DNA from: Prorocentrum cordatum
Lineage: Eukaryota; Sar; Dinophyceae; Prorocentrales; Prorocentraceae
Reading direction: 5' to 3'
Length of the DNA stretch: 32,500 nt
NCBI GenBank assembly: GCA_963575745.1
Contig: CAUYUJ010015705.1
Coordinates: 1-32,500 of the forward strand
The notes under the pieces are model-generated. The model saw only the letters and a program-made list of their open reading frames with translations. It was not told the DNA's origin and made no database searches. A program made the translations under genes and the position numbers. Positions 8,412 to 16,958 of this stretch are shown here, in pieces (position 1 is the stretch's first letter; each line of letters opens with the position of its first letter).

Positions 8412-9185
8412 GGAGGAGGAGGAGGAGGAGGGAGGAGGGGTCCCCGCAGGGCTTTTTTCCCAACCATCCTGTGGTGTTGGGTCCTCGTTTTGAAGAGACA
8501 GCGCCCCGCGTTCCCACCTTCTTCCCGCTGCCCCCTCCCTCCTCCCATCTTCATCACTTCGTCTTAACAGCTTCGGAAATTACACGGATGGAGGTCGCTT
8601 TCCCAACCACCCTGTGGTGTTGGGTCCTCGTTTTGAAGAGACAGCGCCAGTCGGGCTGGCTGGTTCGGCCTCGTTTAACGTTTGTTGGCTGGTTCGGCCA
8701 CAGGGTTCGCATGCTCCCCAACACCCATTTTGGGCAATCAGCCTTAGAAATATCATCCGTTGTTACGGATGGTCGTGTCGAAGTCTTCTGAAGCTGGGCG
8801 GGGGTGGAGTATGGGTCAGCCGAAGCAGCTGAGGGTGGATGGGTCAGCCGAAGCAGCTGGCACGGATTATGCCTTAGAGGAGATGGCGGAGAAGAGGAGG
8901 CGGACGAGAGGAGAGGATGCTCTTGTTCTGCACACGATGGCCAGGGAGGCGGAGGGGAGGAGATGAAATGAGGCGGTGGAGTGGAGAGGAGAGGAGGGAG
9001 GGAGGAGGGACGGAGGGAGGAGGGAGGGAGGCAGAGGAGGATGCGGCATTGATTCAAACTGACTAGTAGGTAGGTAGGAGGAGAAGGATGATGATGATGA
9101 GGAGGAGGAGGGGGAGGAGGAGGAGGAGGAGGAGGGGAGGGAGCCCAGCACACCTCGCGTTTCCTGGGGTTCCGCTTAAAACCGC
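8412..9185. repeat. Dispersed repeat, copy 2 (~774 bp)
   Basis: Matches 861-1631 in the same orientation from GAGGAGGGGTCCC through CTTAAAACCGC, with an expanded ATG/AGG stretch near 9085-9135. The left and right flanks differ from those of copy 1, so the unit has moved or been copied as a discrete block. Confidence 0.85.
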
Positions 9186-9258
9186 CCCACCAGCAAAATC
9201 TTGTCCTCTGGGCGTCCTGTCCGGTGTTGGTCCTCCTCCTCCTCCTCATCCTCCTCCT

Positions 9259-9280
9259 CGCATAGCCATTTGGGCTTTGT
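9259..9280 (+). other. Weak DinoSL-like relic upstream of the 9430-10845 gene
   Basis: Contains TAGCCATTTGGGCT, 13/14 identical to the DinoSL core TAGCCATTTTGGCT, in sense orientation 150 bp before the ATG. The outer bases do not match (14/22 overall). TTTTTCAG just downstream resembles a splice acceptor. Confidence 0.35.
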
Positions 9281-9429
9281 TTTTCAGAGCTGCGAACCTC
9301 GACGGGTTCCTGCTCGCGCCCCGGCGGGCTGCGCGCCTCAGCGAGCCTCCGCCGGCCCGGCGCGCGACGGGTTCCTGCTTGCGCGGCGCGGCCTTGGGCC
9401 TGCGACGCGCGACGACGGAGCCTTCGCCG

Positions 9430-10845
9430 ATGGAGGTGTTCACCAGCAAGCACAAGAACTGCATCGACGACGTGGTCTACTTCCCCCTAGTGTCCTATCG
9501 CTTCCGGGAGGACTGGCTGGTGAAGAAGTGCAACCCCTCCTCGGTGAAGAAGTTCGGGGTGTTCTTCCGAGTGTTGTTCATGCGCGACGACATCACCTTC
9601 CCCGCGATGGCGTCGAAGGAGTACCTAGAGCTGGTGTGTGCGTCTCCGGAGGACAAGGCCTGCAAGCAACAGCATCGTGGCGTGGTCAGGCGCTTCGCCA
9701 GCTGGTGGGAGGACGGGGGTGGCAGCAAGCTGTGGCGTGACAGGGCGACCGTCTCTGAAGACCTCTGGCCGAAGTTCGGCGACGAAGGCTCCTGGAACCT
9801 TATGGGCCCCCGTGCGCGGACCAGCAGGACAGCGTCGCCAGCGCCGGCGTCGCCAGCGCCGCCAACGCCGACCAGGGGCGAGGGCGCCAAGAATGAGGGC
9901 AGCGGGACGGCTTCGACGGCGCGGCCTCCGCCCACGCCGCAGCAGGCGACTCGGGGGCCTCCGCCCACGCCGCCGCCGGCGACGCCGTCGTCGACGGAGT
10001 CGTCCGATTCTTCTTCGGACTCGGAGTCATCGGAGCTCTCGGATTCTCCGAAGAAGACTTCAGGGGCGGCGGAGGCGCCGCCGTCGCCTCCAGGTCCACC
10101 GGCGCCACCGGCGCCATCGGCGCCACCAGCGCGCGCGGCGCCAGCGGGCAGCGGGCGCCCGCAGTCCCAGGGCCCGGCGCAGATCCTTGCCCACAAGCTC
10201 CTGCACGACGACCTCCAGCACCTCGGCGCTGAGTTCGTGTCCATCAAGATGGGCATGATGAAGGAGGTCTTCAACAGCGAGGAGCGCTTCCAGTTGTGGC
10301 GCCGTACGTGGCCGAGTGTCAAGGAGTCGCGCGAAGAGATGCAGGCCGCGCTCAAGCACCTCGAGAACTTGTACGGCATCACCGAAACGTTGAAGGAGAA
10401 GCGCTACAAGTTCGGGCAGATGGCGCTCGCGGGCAGGCTGGTGCACCCCAGCATCATGTGCGACAATCAGCGGCCCGCGCAGCCTCCGCCGTCGAGCGCG
10501 CTGGCGGGCCCGCCAGGCCCGTCGAAGCTCAAGAAGCGGAAAACCGACGCCACTTCGAGCTCTGCGGGCGTTTCCAAGAAGAAGCGGAGCGTCTCGTGGA
10601 GCGACGGTATTCAGACAGGCGACGACAAGGGCCCGACTCTCGAGCAGAAGTGGAGCGTGGCCAGCCTGAAGAGGTGTGAGCCGCTCTGGTACGCTCAGCC
10701 GGGGTCTCATGTGCCGTGCGATAGGTGCCCGGCCTACGTCTCCGGAAGCGTTGGTACTTTGGTGCCAATAGGCTCGAGGTCACAATTCGCCTCCGAAGAG
10801 TTCCTCTGCTCCCAGTGCAGCGCTCCAACAGCAGCAGCGCAATAG
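9430..10845 (+). CDS. Conserved-looking hypothetical protein with C-terminal Cys pairs
   Basis: 471 residues from ATG 9430. The frame is open further left, but that part enters repeat copy 2, so 9430 is the better start. Residues ~1-130 are a globular, Phe/Trp-rich domain (VVYFPLVSYRFREDWLVKK, RRFASWWED). Residues ~130-250 are Pro/Ala/Ser-rich with an acidic Ser stretch. ~255-345 is helical and charged. ~360-400 is basic (KLKKRK, SKKKRS), possibly a nuclear localisation signal. The C-terminus has CDRC...CSQC spaced about 33 residues apart, a possible zinc ribbon. Family not recognised. It is convergent with the next gene. Confidence 0.65.
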   Translation: MEVFTSKHKNCIDDVVYFPLVSYRFREDWLVKKCNPSSVKKFGVFFRVLFMRDDITFPAMASKEYLELVCASPEDKACKQQHRGVVRRFASWWEDGGGSKLWRDRATVSEDLWPKFGDEGSWNLMGPRARTSRTASPAPASPAPPTPTRGEGAKNEGSGTASTARPPPTPQQATRGPPPTPPPATPSSTESSDSSSDSESSELSDSPKKTSGAAEAPPSPPGPPAPPAPSAPPARAAPAGSGRPQSQGPAQILAHKLLHDDLQHLGAEFVSIKMGMMKEVFNSEERFQLWRRTWPSVKESREEMQAALKHLENLYGITETLKEKRYKFGQMALAGRLVHPSIMCDNQRPAQPPPSSALAGPPGPSKLKKRKTDATSSSAGVSKKKRSVSWSDGIQTGDDKGPTLEQKWSVASLKRCEPLWYAQPGSHVPCDRCPAYVSGSVGTLVPIGSRSQFASEEFLCSQCSAPTAAAQ

Positions 10846-10898
10846 CCCTGGCGCCAGACGGTTCCGGAGGAGGCGGCGAGGAGGAGGATGAAGAGGAG

Positions 10899-10985
10899 GA
10901 GTAGTTCGTTCAGACATGATTCAGGTAATTCAACAGCCAGGGCAACGGCGTCGGCTTTCGCCGAAGAATCGCATCGTCGTCCTCT
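10899..10985 (+). repeat. 85-bp core repeat, copy B, between (GGA)n and (TCC)n
   Basis: Diverged copy of 5131-5215: GTTCAGACATGATTCAG, then CAACAGCCAG, a GGCTTT segment and GAATCGCATCGTCGTCC. It starts ~55 bp after the TAG of the 9430-10845 gene. CGGCG...CGCCG around 10950 can form a stem. The remainder to 11263 is (TCC)n and G-rich DNA without a credible gene. Confidence 0.55.
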
Positions 10986-11263
10986 TCTCTCCTCCTCCTT
11001 CTCCTCATCCGTCCGTCCCCCCCCCCCTTCCTCCTCCTCCTCCCACGGGGGCCGAGGAGGAGTGAGCTCTTGGGGCTCCTTTGGGAAAGGGGGTCTGAGA
11101 GGTCTCTTGGGGCCGTTGTAGGCGCCGCATGGCTCAAACAAGGTGGGGGAAGTACTTAATTCAGCCCCCCCCTGGAGGCTCATCATCAGAGAGGGGGGGC
11201 GCGGGGAGGTGGAGGAAAGGATGCCGTTTTTCTGCACGCGATGGCCGAATCAGCCAATGTTAA

Positions 11264-12892
11264 TCACAAAGCGTGTTGCCAGCACTCGTTGGCGTTGGCG
11301 CTGGAGCTGCTGGCCCGCTCCGCCCACGAAGCGCTCTGGCAACATGGGGAGCACAAAGAATATGGACAGTACACACCAGGCTGATTGATGTGACAAGATG
11401 CGCACATAGGGGTTACCACGCGGCGCACACATGCTGGACTCGGGCGGATCCGCATGGCGTGCTCCATGGCCCTCTTGTACTTCTTGTAGTTCCACCCGTC
11501 GTTGCACCGCTCGTTGCTGGCCCACGTGCTCCACGGCTTCCAGTCACCACTGCGGCGTGAAAGTTCTTCTGCCATACCCTGCACCTGGGCCTCCAACGCG
11601 CGGAAGTTGTTGTGAAGCGCCGCGTCCTGTTCTCGACGTTGTCGTAGAGCGTCGCTGACTAGCACCTGCTGTAGCCGTTCCTGTGTTGCGCGAAGTCGAT
11701 CCTCCTCAGCGCGAAGAGCTGCAATGCGTTCTTCATGTTGTCGAACTTGCCCAGCAGCTCGTTCTTCTGCTTCTTCTTGCTGTCGGATGCGTTCTTCATG
11801 TTGTCGAACTTGCTCAGCTCGTTCTTCTGCTTCTTCTTGCTGTCGGATGCGTTGTGCATGTTGTAGAACTTGCTCAGCAGCTCGTTCTTCTGCTTTTTCT
11901 TGCTGTCGGATGCGTTCTTCATGTTGTCGAACTTGCTCAGCTCTTTCTTCTGCTTCTTCTTGCTGTCGGATGCGTTTTTCATGTTGTCGAACTTGCTCAG
12001 CTCGTTCTTCTGCTTTTTCTTGCTGTCGGAGCTCCTCCGCATCGCGTTGCGCTTTAGCGTCTGCGGCTGCCAGTTCTTCTCGGTATTTGATTTCGAGACG
12101 GCGTGCTTGTTGACGACGCCACTCATCATCGCCATCATCGCGTTCACGCCGGGGGACAATCGGTGGCGAACCCCACGTGGACGTTAAAGGCCTTGTAGAT
12201 GATGCTAGCCATTCGTCCAGCTCCTGTCGGACGCGCTCCACCGTTGTGCCAGAATATCGGCGATGCGGTGGGCCTTGCTGATCGAGCCAGCCCCACACGC
12301 CAGGACCGTCCACATGCGGCAACTCAAAGAGACGGGCGACTTCTTGCCACGAGCCAGCTTCGCACATGCACTCGCGCAAGCTTTTTGTCATCCACTTGTT
12401 ATTTATGACTGGCCTCAGTTCAGTGAACATCACCAAGAAGCCCTTCTCTTCGACGATGTTCGCCCACATGTTGTCATCGTCGTGCGCCATCGACCAAAGG
12501 CATTCGATGTCGTTGTCGATGTGGTGCGTGAGTCCCAGTCTGGAAGCGATAGCGCCCTTGCCCTTCTCGCCACTCTTCCGCTCGCACAGATGTAGGTGGT
12601 TCAGCGGCATGCCCATCTCGACGAGCCCTGTCTGCTTGACGAAGCGCACGGGCCACGCCTCAACGTGACCGTGCTTCTTGTGGCACGACCACCACGAGCC
12701 ACGTTGGGTGCGACTCACGATGTACAGGTTCTCCAGCCCATGCACCATGCCGAACAACAAGGCGAACGCGAAAAAACCTCGCGTTACTGCCACGTAGATG
12801 TCGTCGCCCTCTGGCTTCTTGTCATCACCGGTGTCCCTGGTGCTCATGACGTCGCCAAGATCGACGCCAACTTTGACCGCGGCGCGTGCCAT
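11264..12892 (-). CDS. Coiled-coil protein with tandem 22-23-residue repeats and Cys-rich tail
   Basis: 542 residues from ATG 12892. Residues ~33-50 (GFFAFALLFGMVHGL) are hydrophobic, one possible membrane segment. The N-terminal ~225 residues look globular, with several Trp, Cys and His. Residues ~235-400 are a long coiled coil built of tandem copies of RQQEEAEERAEQVRQHEERI (66-69 nt at DNA level, ~11710-12040). The C-terminus (~485-515) has CASCHINQPGVYCPYSLCSPCC, a possible zinc-binding knot. The family is not recognised. The gene is intronless and a DinoSL relic (13067-13088) lies 175 bp upstream in sense orientation, so it looks like a retroposed processed mRNA that kept an open frame. 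Confidence 0.75.
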   Translation of the reverse strand: MARAAVKVGVDLGDVMSTRDTGDDKKPEGDDIYVAVTRGFFAFALLFGMVHGLENLYIVSRTQRGSWWSCHKKHGHVEAWPVRFVKQTGLVEMGMPLNHLHLCERKSGEKGKGAIASRLGLTHHIDNDIECLWSMAHDDDNMWANIVEEKGFLVMFTELRPVINNKWMTKSLRECMCEAGSWQEVARLFELPHVDGPGVWGWLDQQGPPHRRYSGTTVERVRQELDEWLASSTRPLTSTWGSPPIVPRRERDDGDDEWRRQQARRLEIKYREELAAADAKAQRDAEELRQQEKAEERAEQVRQHEKRIRQQEEAEERAEQVRQHEERIRQQEKAEERAAEQVLQHAQRIRQQEEAEERAEQVRQHEERIRQQEEAEERAAGQVRQHEERIAALRAEEDRLRATQERLQQVLVSDALRQRREQDAALHNNFRALEAQVQGMAEELSRRSGDWKPWSTWASNERCNDGWNYKKYKRAMEHAMRIRPSPACVRRVVTPMCASCHINQPGVYCPYSLCSPCCQSASWAERASSSSANANECWQHAL

Positions 12893-13066
12893 TCTCCAAC
12901 GGCTTGCGCTCCGAGATCAGGTCGACAGCCACAATCTCCCGAAGCGCAATCTCCAGCGCACAGAGTCACGCAATCTCCAGCGCTTCGAAGTGGGCACGCC
13001 ACCATGTGAAGTTGGGCCGAAGGGGGCGGCCCGCGGGATGGCCAAGGGGCGGCCCGCAGGATACGA

Positions 13067-13088
13067 TTTGAGCCAAAACGGCAATGGA
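13067..13088 (-). other. DinoSL relic upstream of the 11264-12892 gene
   Basis: On the minus strand it matches 18 of 22 positions of the dinoflagellate spliced leader, including the contiguous core TTTTGGCTCAA. It is in the sense orientation, 175 bp before the ATG at 12892. Spliced leaders are added to mRNA by trans-splicing, so a genomic copy next to a gene implies reverse transcription and re-insertion. Confidence 0.65.
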
Positions 13089-13238
13089 ATGAATGGAGGA
13101 TGAGGTGGAGGAGGAAACGTGAGATGTTCTGAACATGCTGGCCAGCGTGGGCCTAGGCGTTTCGACAGGCGGCCGCGCGGTGGCGACCCCAGCGCGGGCG
13201 TTCGAGGGTGAACTCGGAAAGCCGCCGGTCGTCCAAGG

Positions 13239-13332
13239 TTGAACGATCGACGCAGTGTCAGGATCCAACACCGACTTCATCGCAACATCCAGGTGAACGC
13301 CGACGCCTTGAACGATCGACGCGGTGTCAGGA
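13239..13332. repeat. Pair of 25-bp direct repeats
   Basis: TTGAACGATCGACGC followed by GTGTCAGGA occurs at 13239-13263 and 13308-13332 with one mismatch, 69 bp apart. The second copy ends 4 nt before the plus-strand DinoSL relic. Confidence 0.6.
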
Positions 13333-13336
13333 ACCA

Positions 13337-13358
13337 TCCGTAGCGGTTTTGGCTCAAG
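13337..13358 (+). other. DinoSL relic upstream of the 13416-13907 gene
   Basis: Matches 20 of 22 positions of the spliced leader: TCCGTAGC, then GG in place of CA, then TTTTGGCTCAAG. It lies 57 nt before the ATG at 13416 in sense orientation, exactly where the leader sits in a mature dinoflagellate mRNA. Confidence 0.8.
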
Positions 13359-13415
13359 CCTACAGCCGCGCCCGACAGCCCAAGCCCGAAGCGCCCGACA
13401 GCCCGCGCGACAGTC

Positions 13416-13907
13416 ATGCCGACCGGCGGCGGCGGCAAGGCCAGCCGCCACTCCCGAGGGCGTGCAGCCCAGCTCGCAGCCGAGGCCGAGGCTGCCCAGC
13501 TCGCAGCCGAGGCCGAGGCTGCCCAAGAGAAGACATCGCCGAAATCGTTCGTCGAGATGAAAAGGTGGCGTGGGAGGGACATGCGCGAGGGATGGCGTGG
13601 GGTCCTCGTCGGTTTGAACTGGGACGGCGATCAGGTGGAAGAAAAGTGGCGCTGGACGCCGCCCCCCTCCAGCTTGATCGAGGCCGAGGCGAGCCCCCTC
13701 GACGACCCCCTCGACGAGCACATCGATCCGACGACGAAGACGAAGGCCATGCCGAAGAAGAAGTCGAAGGCCATGCCGAAGAAGAAGAAGCCGAAGGCCA
13801 TGCCGAAGAAGAAGTCGAAGGCCAAGCCCAAGGCCGCCGCGAGGGTGAAGCCGAAGGCCAAGCCCAACAAGGCCGCCGCGAGGGCCAAGCCCAAGGCCCA
13901 CAAGTGA
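13416..13907 (+). CDS. Small basic Lys/Ala-rich protein, retroposed
   Basis: 163 residues from ATG 13416. Residues ~15-37 hold an Ala/Glu helix repeated twice (AAQLAAEAE). ~40-85 is a short globular, Trp-rich part (KRWRGRDMREGWRG...KWRWTPPP). The tail from ~108 is made of KAMPKKKSK, KPKAKP and KAAARAKPKA units, like histone H1 tails or the basic tails of dinoflagellate chromatin proteins. It therefore probably binds nucleic acid in the nucleus, but similarity is compositional only. It is intronless and preceded by a clear DinoSL relic, consistent with a processed copy. It could be a gene or a still-open pseudogene. Confidence 0.65.
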   Translation: MPTGGGGKASRHSRGRAAQLAAEAEAAQLAAEAEAAQEKTSPKSFVEMKRWRGRDMREGWRGVLVGLNWDGDQVEEKWRWTPPPSSLIEAEASPLDDPLDEHIDPTTKTKAMPKKKSKAMPKKKKPKAMPKKKSKAKPKAAARVKPKAKPNKAAARAKPKAHK

Positions 13908-14227
13908 GGCCCGTCGTGCGAGTGCGAGTGCGCTCGAGTGCTAGCGCCGAAGACGTGGGCGTCGAAGTCTCCCTTCTCCCTCGGACCTGTCCTCCGACTG
14001 TTCAGGCGAATGTTCCTCATCCTCCTCCTGAATATCCTCGCATCCTCTTGGGCTCTTCAGGATGCGACTCTCGTCCCCCCCCTGCCGATGGAACACCAAT
14101 TAGTCTCCCAGGTCGCGTTCTGGCCAGAATTTCGACGCGAATCCAGCCGTGGCGACGAAGGCTCTCCGGCAGAACGAGCAGCGGTATCGATCGTTACAGG
14201 GGCCACTGGGAGTCCCATCGGCAGGGC

Positions 14228-14279
14228 GCGAGGACCTCAGGGCCTCGGGCGGCGCCGCCCGAGGCCCTGGGGTCCTCGC
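14228..14279. repeat. 52-bp near-perfect palindrome
   Basis: The half-sites GCGAGGACCTCAGGGCCTC plus GGGCGGC meet with no spacer at GGC|GCC; there is one mismatch in 26 bp. It is followed by (GTC/GCC)n repeats to ~14370. It could act as a hairpin terminator-like structure between the convergent genes at 13907 and 15018. Confidence 0.75.
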
Positions 14280-15017
14280 CGCCGCCGCCGCCGTCGCCGC
14301 CGCCGTCGTCGCGGTCGTCGTCGTCACGAGTCGTCGCCGTCGCCGCCGTCGTCGTCATCGTCGTCGTGCGCGTGCGTCGTCGCCGCCCATCTCCTCCTCA
14401 CCCTCCTTCCTCCTCGCCATCCCCCTCCTCGCCCTCCCCCCCGGCGGGCGCGCGGCGCGCGCGAGGCGCCTCGCCGAAGCTCTCGGCGCGCCTCCTGGCA
14501 GGCGGGCCGGAGGGGAGGGGGCGGCGACGACGACGACGAAGACCGTGGGAGGGGCGGGAGGGGAGGGGAGCGGACGACCAGGCAGCGCAAGCGACTGCAA
14601 GGAGGGAGATGACGATGAGGACGACGACGACGAGGATGAGCAGGAGGACGAGGAGGATGAGGAGGGTAGTGACGTCACCCAAGCGGCACGTCATTGCTGC
14701 GAAACGTCACAGCCAGCGGCACGCAACTCGCCCTGGCCCCCGAAGCGGCGCGGGCTGCCAGCAGGCACGGTCGCGCTCCAAGACCCTGCAGCGTGCCATT
14801 GTGCTGCTGGCAGCGGCGCCATTATCAAATGGAAGCGCCCGCGGCCTCGCTGATCGGCCACGGGGCGCCTCGGACTGCAGACGAGCGTCGTTTCCTCCTC
14901 CTCCTCCTCCTCCTCCTTCTCCTCCTCCTCCTCCCGGCGGCGCGCGCTCGGCCAGGCCCTCAGCGAGAACGCTCACTACCGCCGCTAGCCAGACTCGCCC
15001 ACCACCGCTCAACACCA
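14280..15017. repeat. Gene-free stretch with GTC/GAC, GAG and TCC triplet tracts
   Basis: Holds (GTC)n ~14290-14370, pyrimidine-rich DNA to 14450, (GAC/GAG)n ~14520-14670, a GTGACGTCAC palindrome near 14670 and (TCC)n ~14890-14935. Frames across it are Arg/Ser/Pro-rich and not credible. Confidence 0.5.
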
Positions 15018-16070
15018 TCACACCTCCTCTTCGACGTCGGAGACGGAGTCCGCACCATCTTCACCCTCAGCGGCGTCGTCCTCAGCCTTCTCCTTCTTGC
15101 GCCTTTTGGCAGCGGGGCCGCCAGCCAGCGCGCGGATGCGATCCACCAGTGCCGAGCGGTCGATAGGGTCCTTGCTGCCACCGCCGCTGGCGCCGCTGCC
15201 ACCGCCGTCCTTGCCGCCGTCCTTGCTGCCGCCGCTGCTGCCGGTCTTGTTCTTCGCGCCCTTCTTCTTGTCGGCCGTGTCCGTGCCGCTCTCCTCGGTC
15301 TTAGCCTTCCGGCTGTCGACGACGACGGCCGCCAGCTCCGAGGAGTAGAGCTGCTTGCAGCCCTCGTTCAACGATTCCTTCATGGTCTCCTTGAAGAGAT
15401 GGTCGTACAAGGCTTCGACGTTCTCCTGGTTGAAGCAGATGGCCACGTATGGGATCTTATTTTTGATGCAGCGCATCGCCCTGGCGCCATCCCCGGGAGT
15501 GAGGTCGACCACCGCGCGAAGGTTGAAGTTGTGGATCCATTCATCCTGCAGGGTGGGCGGCGGTGCCCACCAGAACACCTGCTCTTCGCTCTCCGGCGTG
15601 ATGGCCTTGGCCTCCTCCTTCTCCGCCTTGCGCTCCTCCTCCTCGTCGTGACCGGGTCCGCGGCCACCGTTCGCAATGGTGTCCTTCTTCGTGATGATGG
15701 TCGCCTTGTGCTTGCGCTTCATCGTCCAATGGCTCGGGTCGCTCCAGGACCTCCAGGCGCAACTGATGTGCTCCCCGACAGTGGTGCCGCTCAACGCGAG
15801 CCTGGCCTCGTCCTCGATCTCGATCGCCTTGCCGGTGACGATGTACATCTTCTCGGCCTGGAGCGCGCCAGCCGTGGTTCTGCGCTTGATCTTGAGGCGG
15901 TTCACCACGCTTTCCTCCGAGTAGATGACCGTCACTGTGTGCTTGGACTTGAGGTAGGGCTTGTTGCTCTCGTCGACGAACTTGTTCATGAGCGTCGTCT
16001 CCTGCCCAGTCTTCCCCCCGTCGCGCACGAAGAACGCGAGCTCCGCGGGCAAGTGCTTCGGAGCATTATC
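15018..16070 (-). CDS. Terminal exon (exon e) of a multi-exon gene of unknown family
   Basis: 350 codons ending in a stop at 15018. The frame is open to a CACCAG acceptor at 16071-16072, and the first codons read DNAPKHLPAELAFFVRD. No ATG is at the left-most position, so this is an internal/terminal exon. Mid-exon is acidic/basic (HDEEEERKAEKEE). It is followed by WWAPPPTLQDEWIHNFNLRA and VVDLTPGDGARAMRC...IPYVAICFN. DLTPGDG resembles the SAM-binding motif I of some methyltransferases, but this is only a suggestion. The C-terminus is Gly/Ser/Lys-rich with KRRKKEK and an acidic end. It is probably nuclear. Confidence 0.65.
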   Translation of the reverse strand, partial: DNAPKHLPAELAFFVRDGGKTGQETTLMNKFVDESNKPYLKSKHTVTVIYSEESVVNRLKIKRRTTAGALQAEKMYIVTGKAIEIEDEARLALSGTTVGEHISCAWRSWSDPSHWTMKRKHKATIITKKDTIANGGRGPGHDEEEERKAEKEEAKAITPESEEQVFWWAPPPTLQDEWIHNFNLRAVVDLTPGDGARAMRCIKNKIPYVAICFNQENVEALYDHLFKETMKESLNEGCKQLYSSELAAVVVDSRKAKTEESGTDTADKKKGAKNKTGSSGGSKDGGKDGGGSGASGGGSKDPIDRSALVDRIRALAGGPAAKRRKKEKAEDDAAEGEDGADSVSDVEEEV

Positions 16071-16187
16071 CTGGTGCGGCTATCCCCCCGCACCTGCCCT
16101 TGGCCCCCCCAGGCGAACGCCTTGCCCCAAGGCGGGCAGGGCGAGCGCCCGGCCAGGGCCCAGGGCAACGCGCTGACGATAGCACTC

Positions 16188-16437
16188 CTGCCCCTCAGGA
16201 TCCGCAGCAACCGGGGCCGCCTTGATGGCCGCGCAGATGTGCTTCTCCATGTGCGCGTTCCTCAAGTAGGGCGGCCTCACGTTCGGCCGCGCGTCGCCTT
16301 GGCCAGCGACCTTCTGGTCGTAGAACACACCGATGTACTTCTTCGTCTTCGACACCTGCGGTTTAAAGCCCTCGTGATAGGCGCTGCTCTCCCTGATGAG
16401 CGTCGCCAGCTCGGTCTCGGTGGCAGGCTCGGGAAAC
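16188..16437 (-). CDS. Exon d of the 15018-19262 gene
   Basis: Begins after the acceptor GACTCAG|G (16438-16439) and encodes FPEPATETELATLIRESSAY, then KTKKYIGVFYDQKVAG and RNAHMEKHICAAIKAAP. The best phase-compatible exit is GGGCAG|GAGTGC, a GA donor that restores phase 0 with exon e; a GC donor nearer 16105 is possible. Downstream in this frame (16080-16187) the translation becomes Gly/Pro/Arg-rich, as expected for intron. Confidence 0.55.
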
Positions 16438-16439
16438 CT

Positions 16440-16900
16440 GAGTCTCCGCCGCCAAACCCACCAGCCCTCTGGGCTTCCACAGCCCCTCCTTCCCTTCTGC
16501 CAAGATCGCCCAAGATGGCTCCAAAAGGGTCTCTGAGACCCCAAAGGGCCCCGAGATGGCCCCAAAAGAGCCCGAAGCGGCCCCCAAGAGGGCCCCAAGA
16601 GGACCCCAAGATAGCTCCAAGATGGCTCCAAGAGACTTCCGACAACTTCTCACAACAACACCTCAACTCGCCTGGGCATCGTTGTTGGATGGGCTGTCGG
16701 GCTCGGGGATGCGCGAAGCGTCCAGAGAAGAGAAAAAAAAAACGAGGAAGGAGGCGTCGGGCGAGGGGGCGGGGGGAGGGGGGCATCGCTGGAGGGAAAG
16801 GGGAGGCGAGTAGGAGGGATGAGGCGGAGGATTAGACATCGGCCGATCGCCTCGCACCCCGATCGCGGCGGGCAAACCGCGTCGAGCTGCAACCGCCGAT
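16440..16900 (-). other. Intronic region with imperfect short repeats
   Basis: From ~16505 to 16660 the minus strand is made of degenerate CTTGGAGCCATCTTGGGGCC-like units, about 11-12 bp each, giving a repeated GPSWGPL-type translation. The rest is purine-rich. Exon phases on either side do not match with a single junction, so one small exon may be hidden here. Confidence 0.5.
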
Positions 16901-16958
16901 CTCAAGGTAAACCTGGCGCCCCCTCGCCCGGCGGCGACTGAGGCGCGCGCAACTGCAC

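Noticed and set aside
12966-13901. 311-codon minus-strand frame opposite the basic protein gene
   Set aside because: Leu/Gly/Arg repeats are the complement of the Lys/Ala tail; the plus strand has the SL relic and a good start.
13208-15166. 652-codon plus-strand frame
   Set aside because: Arg/Pro/Ser-rich, overlaps the better-supported 13416-13907 gene and the simple repeats; behaves as a GC-driven shadow.
14694-16835. 713-codon plus-strand frame opposite exons d and e
   Set aside because: It mirrors the minus-strand exons; the minus strand gives the balanced composition and fits splice sites.
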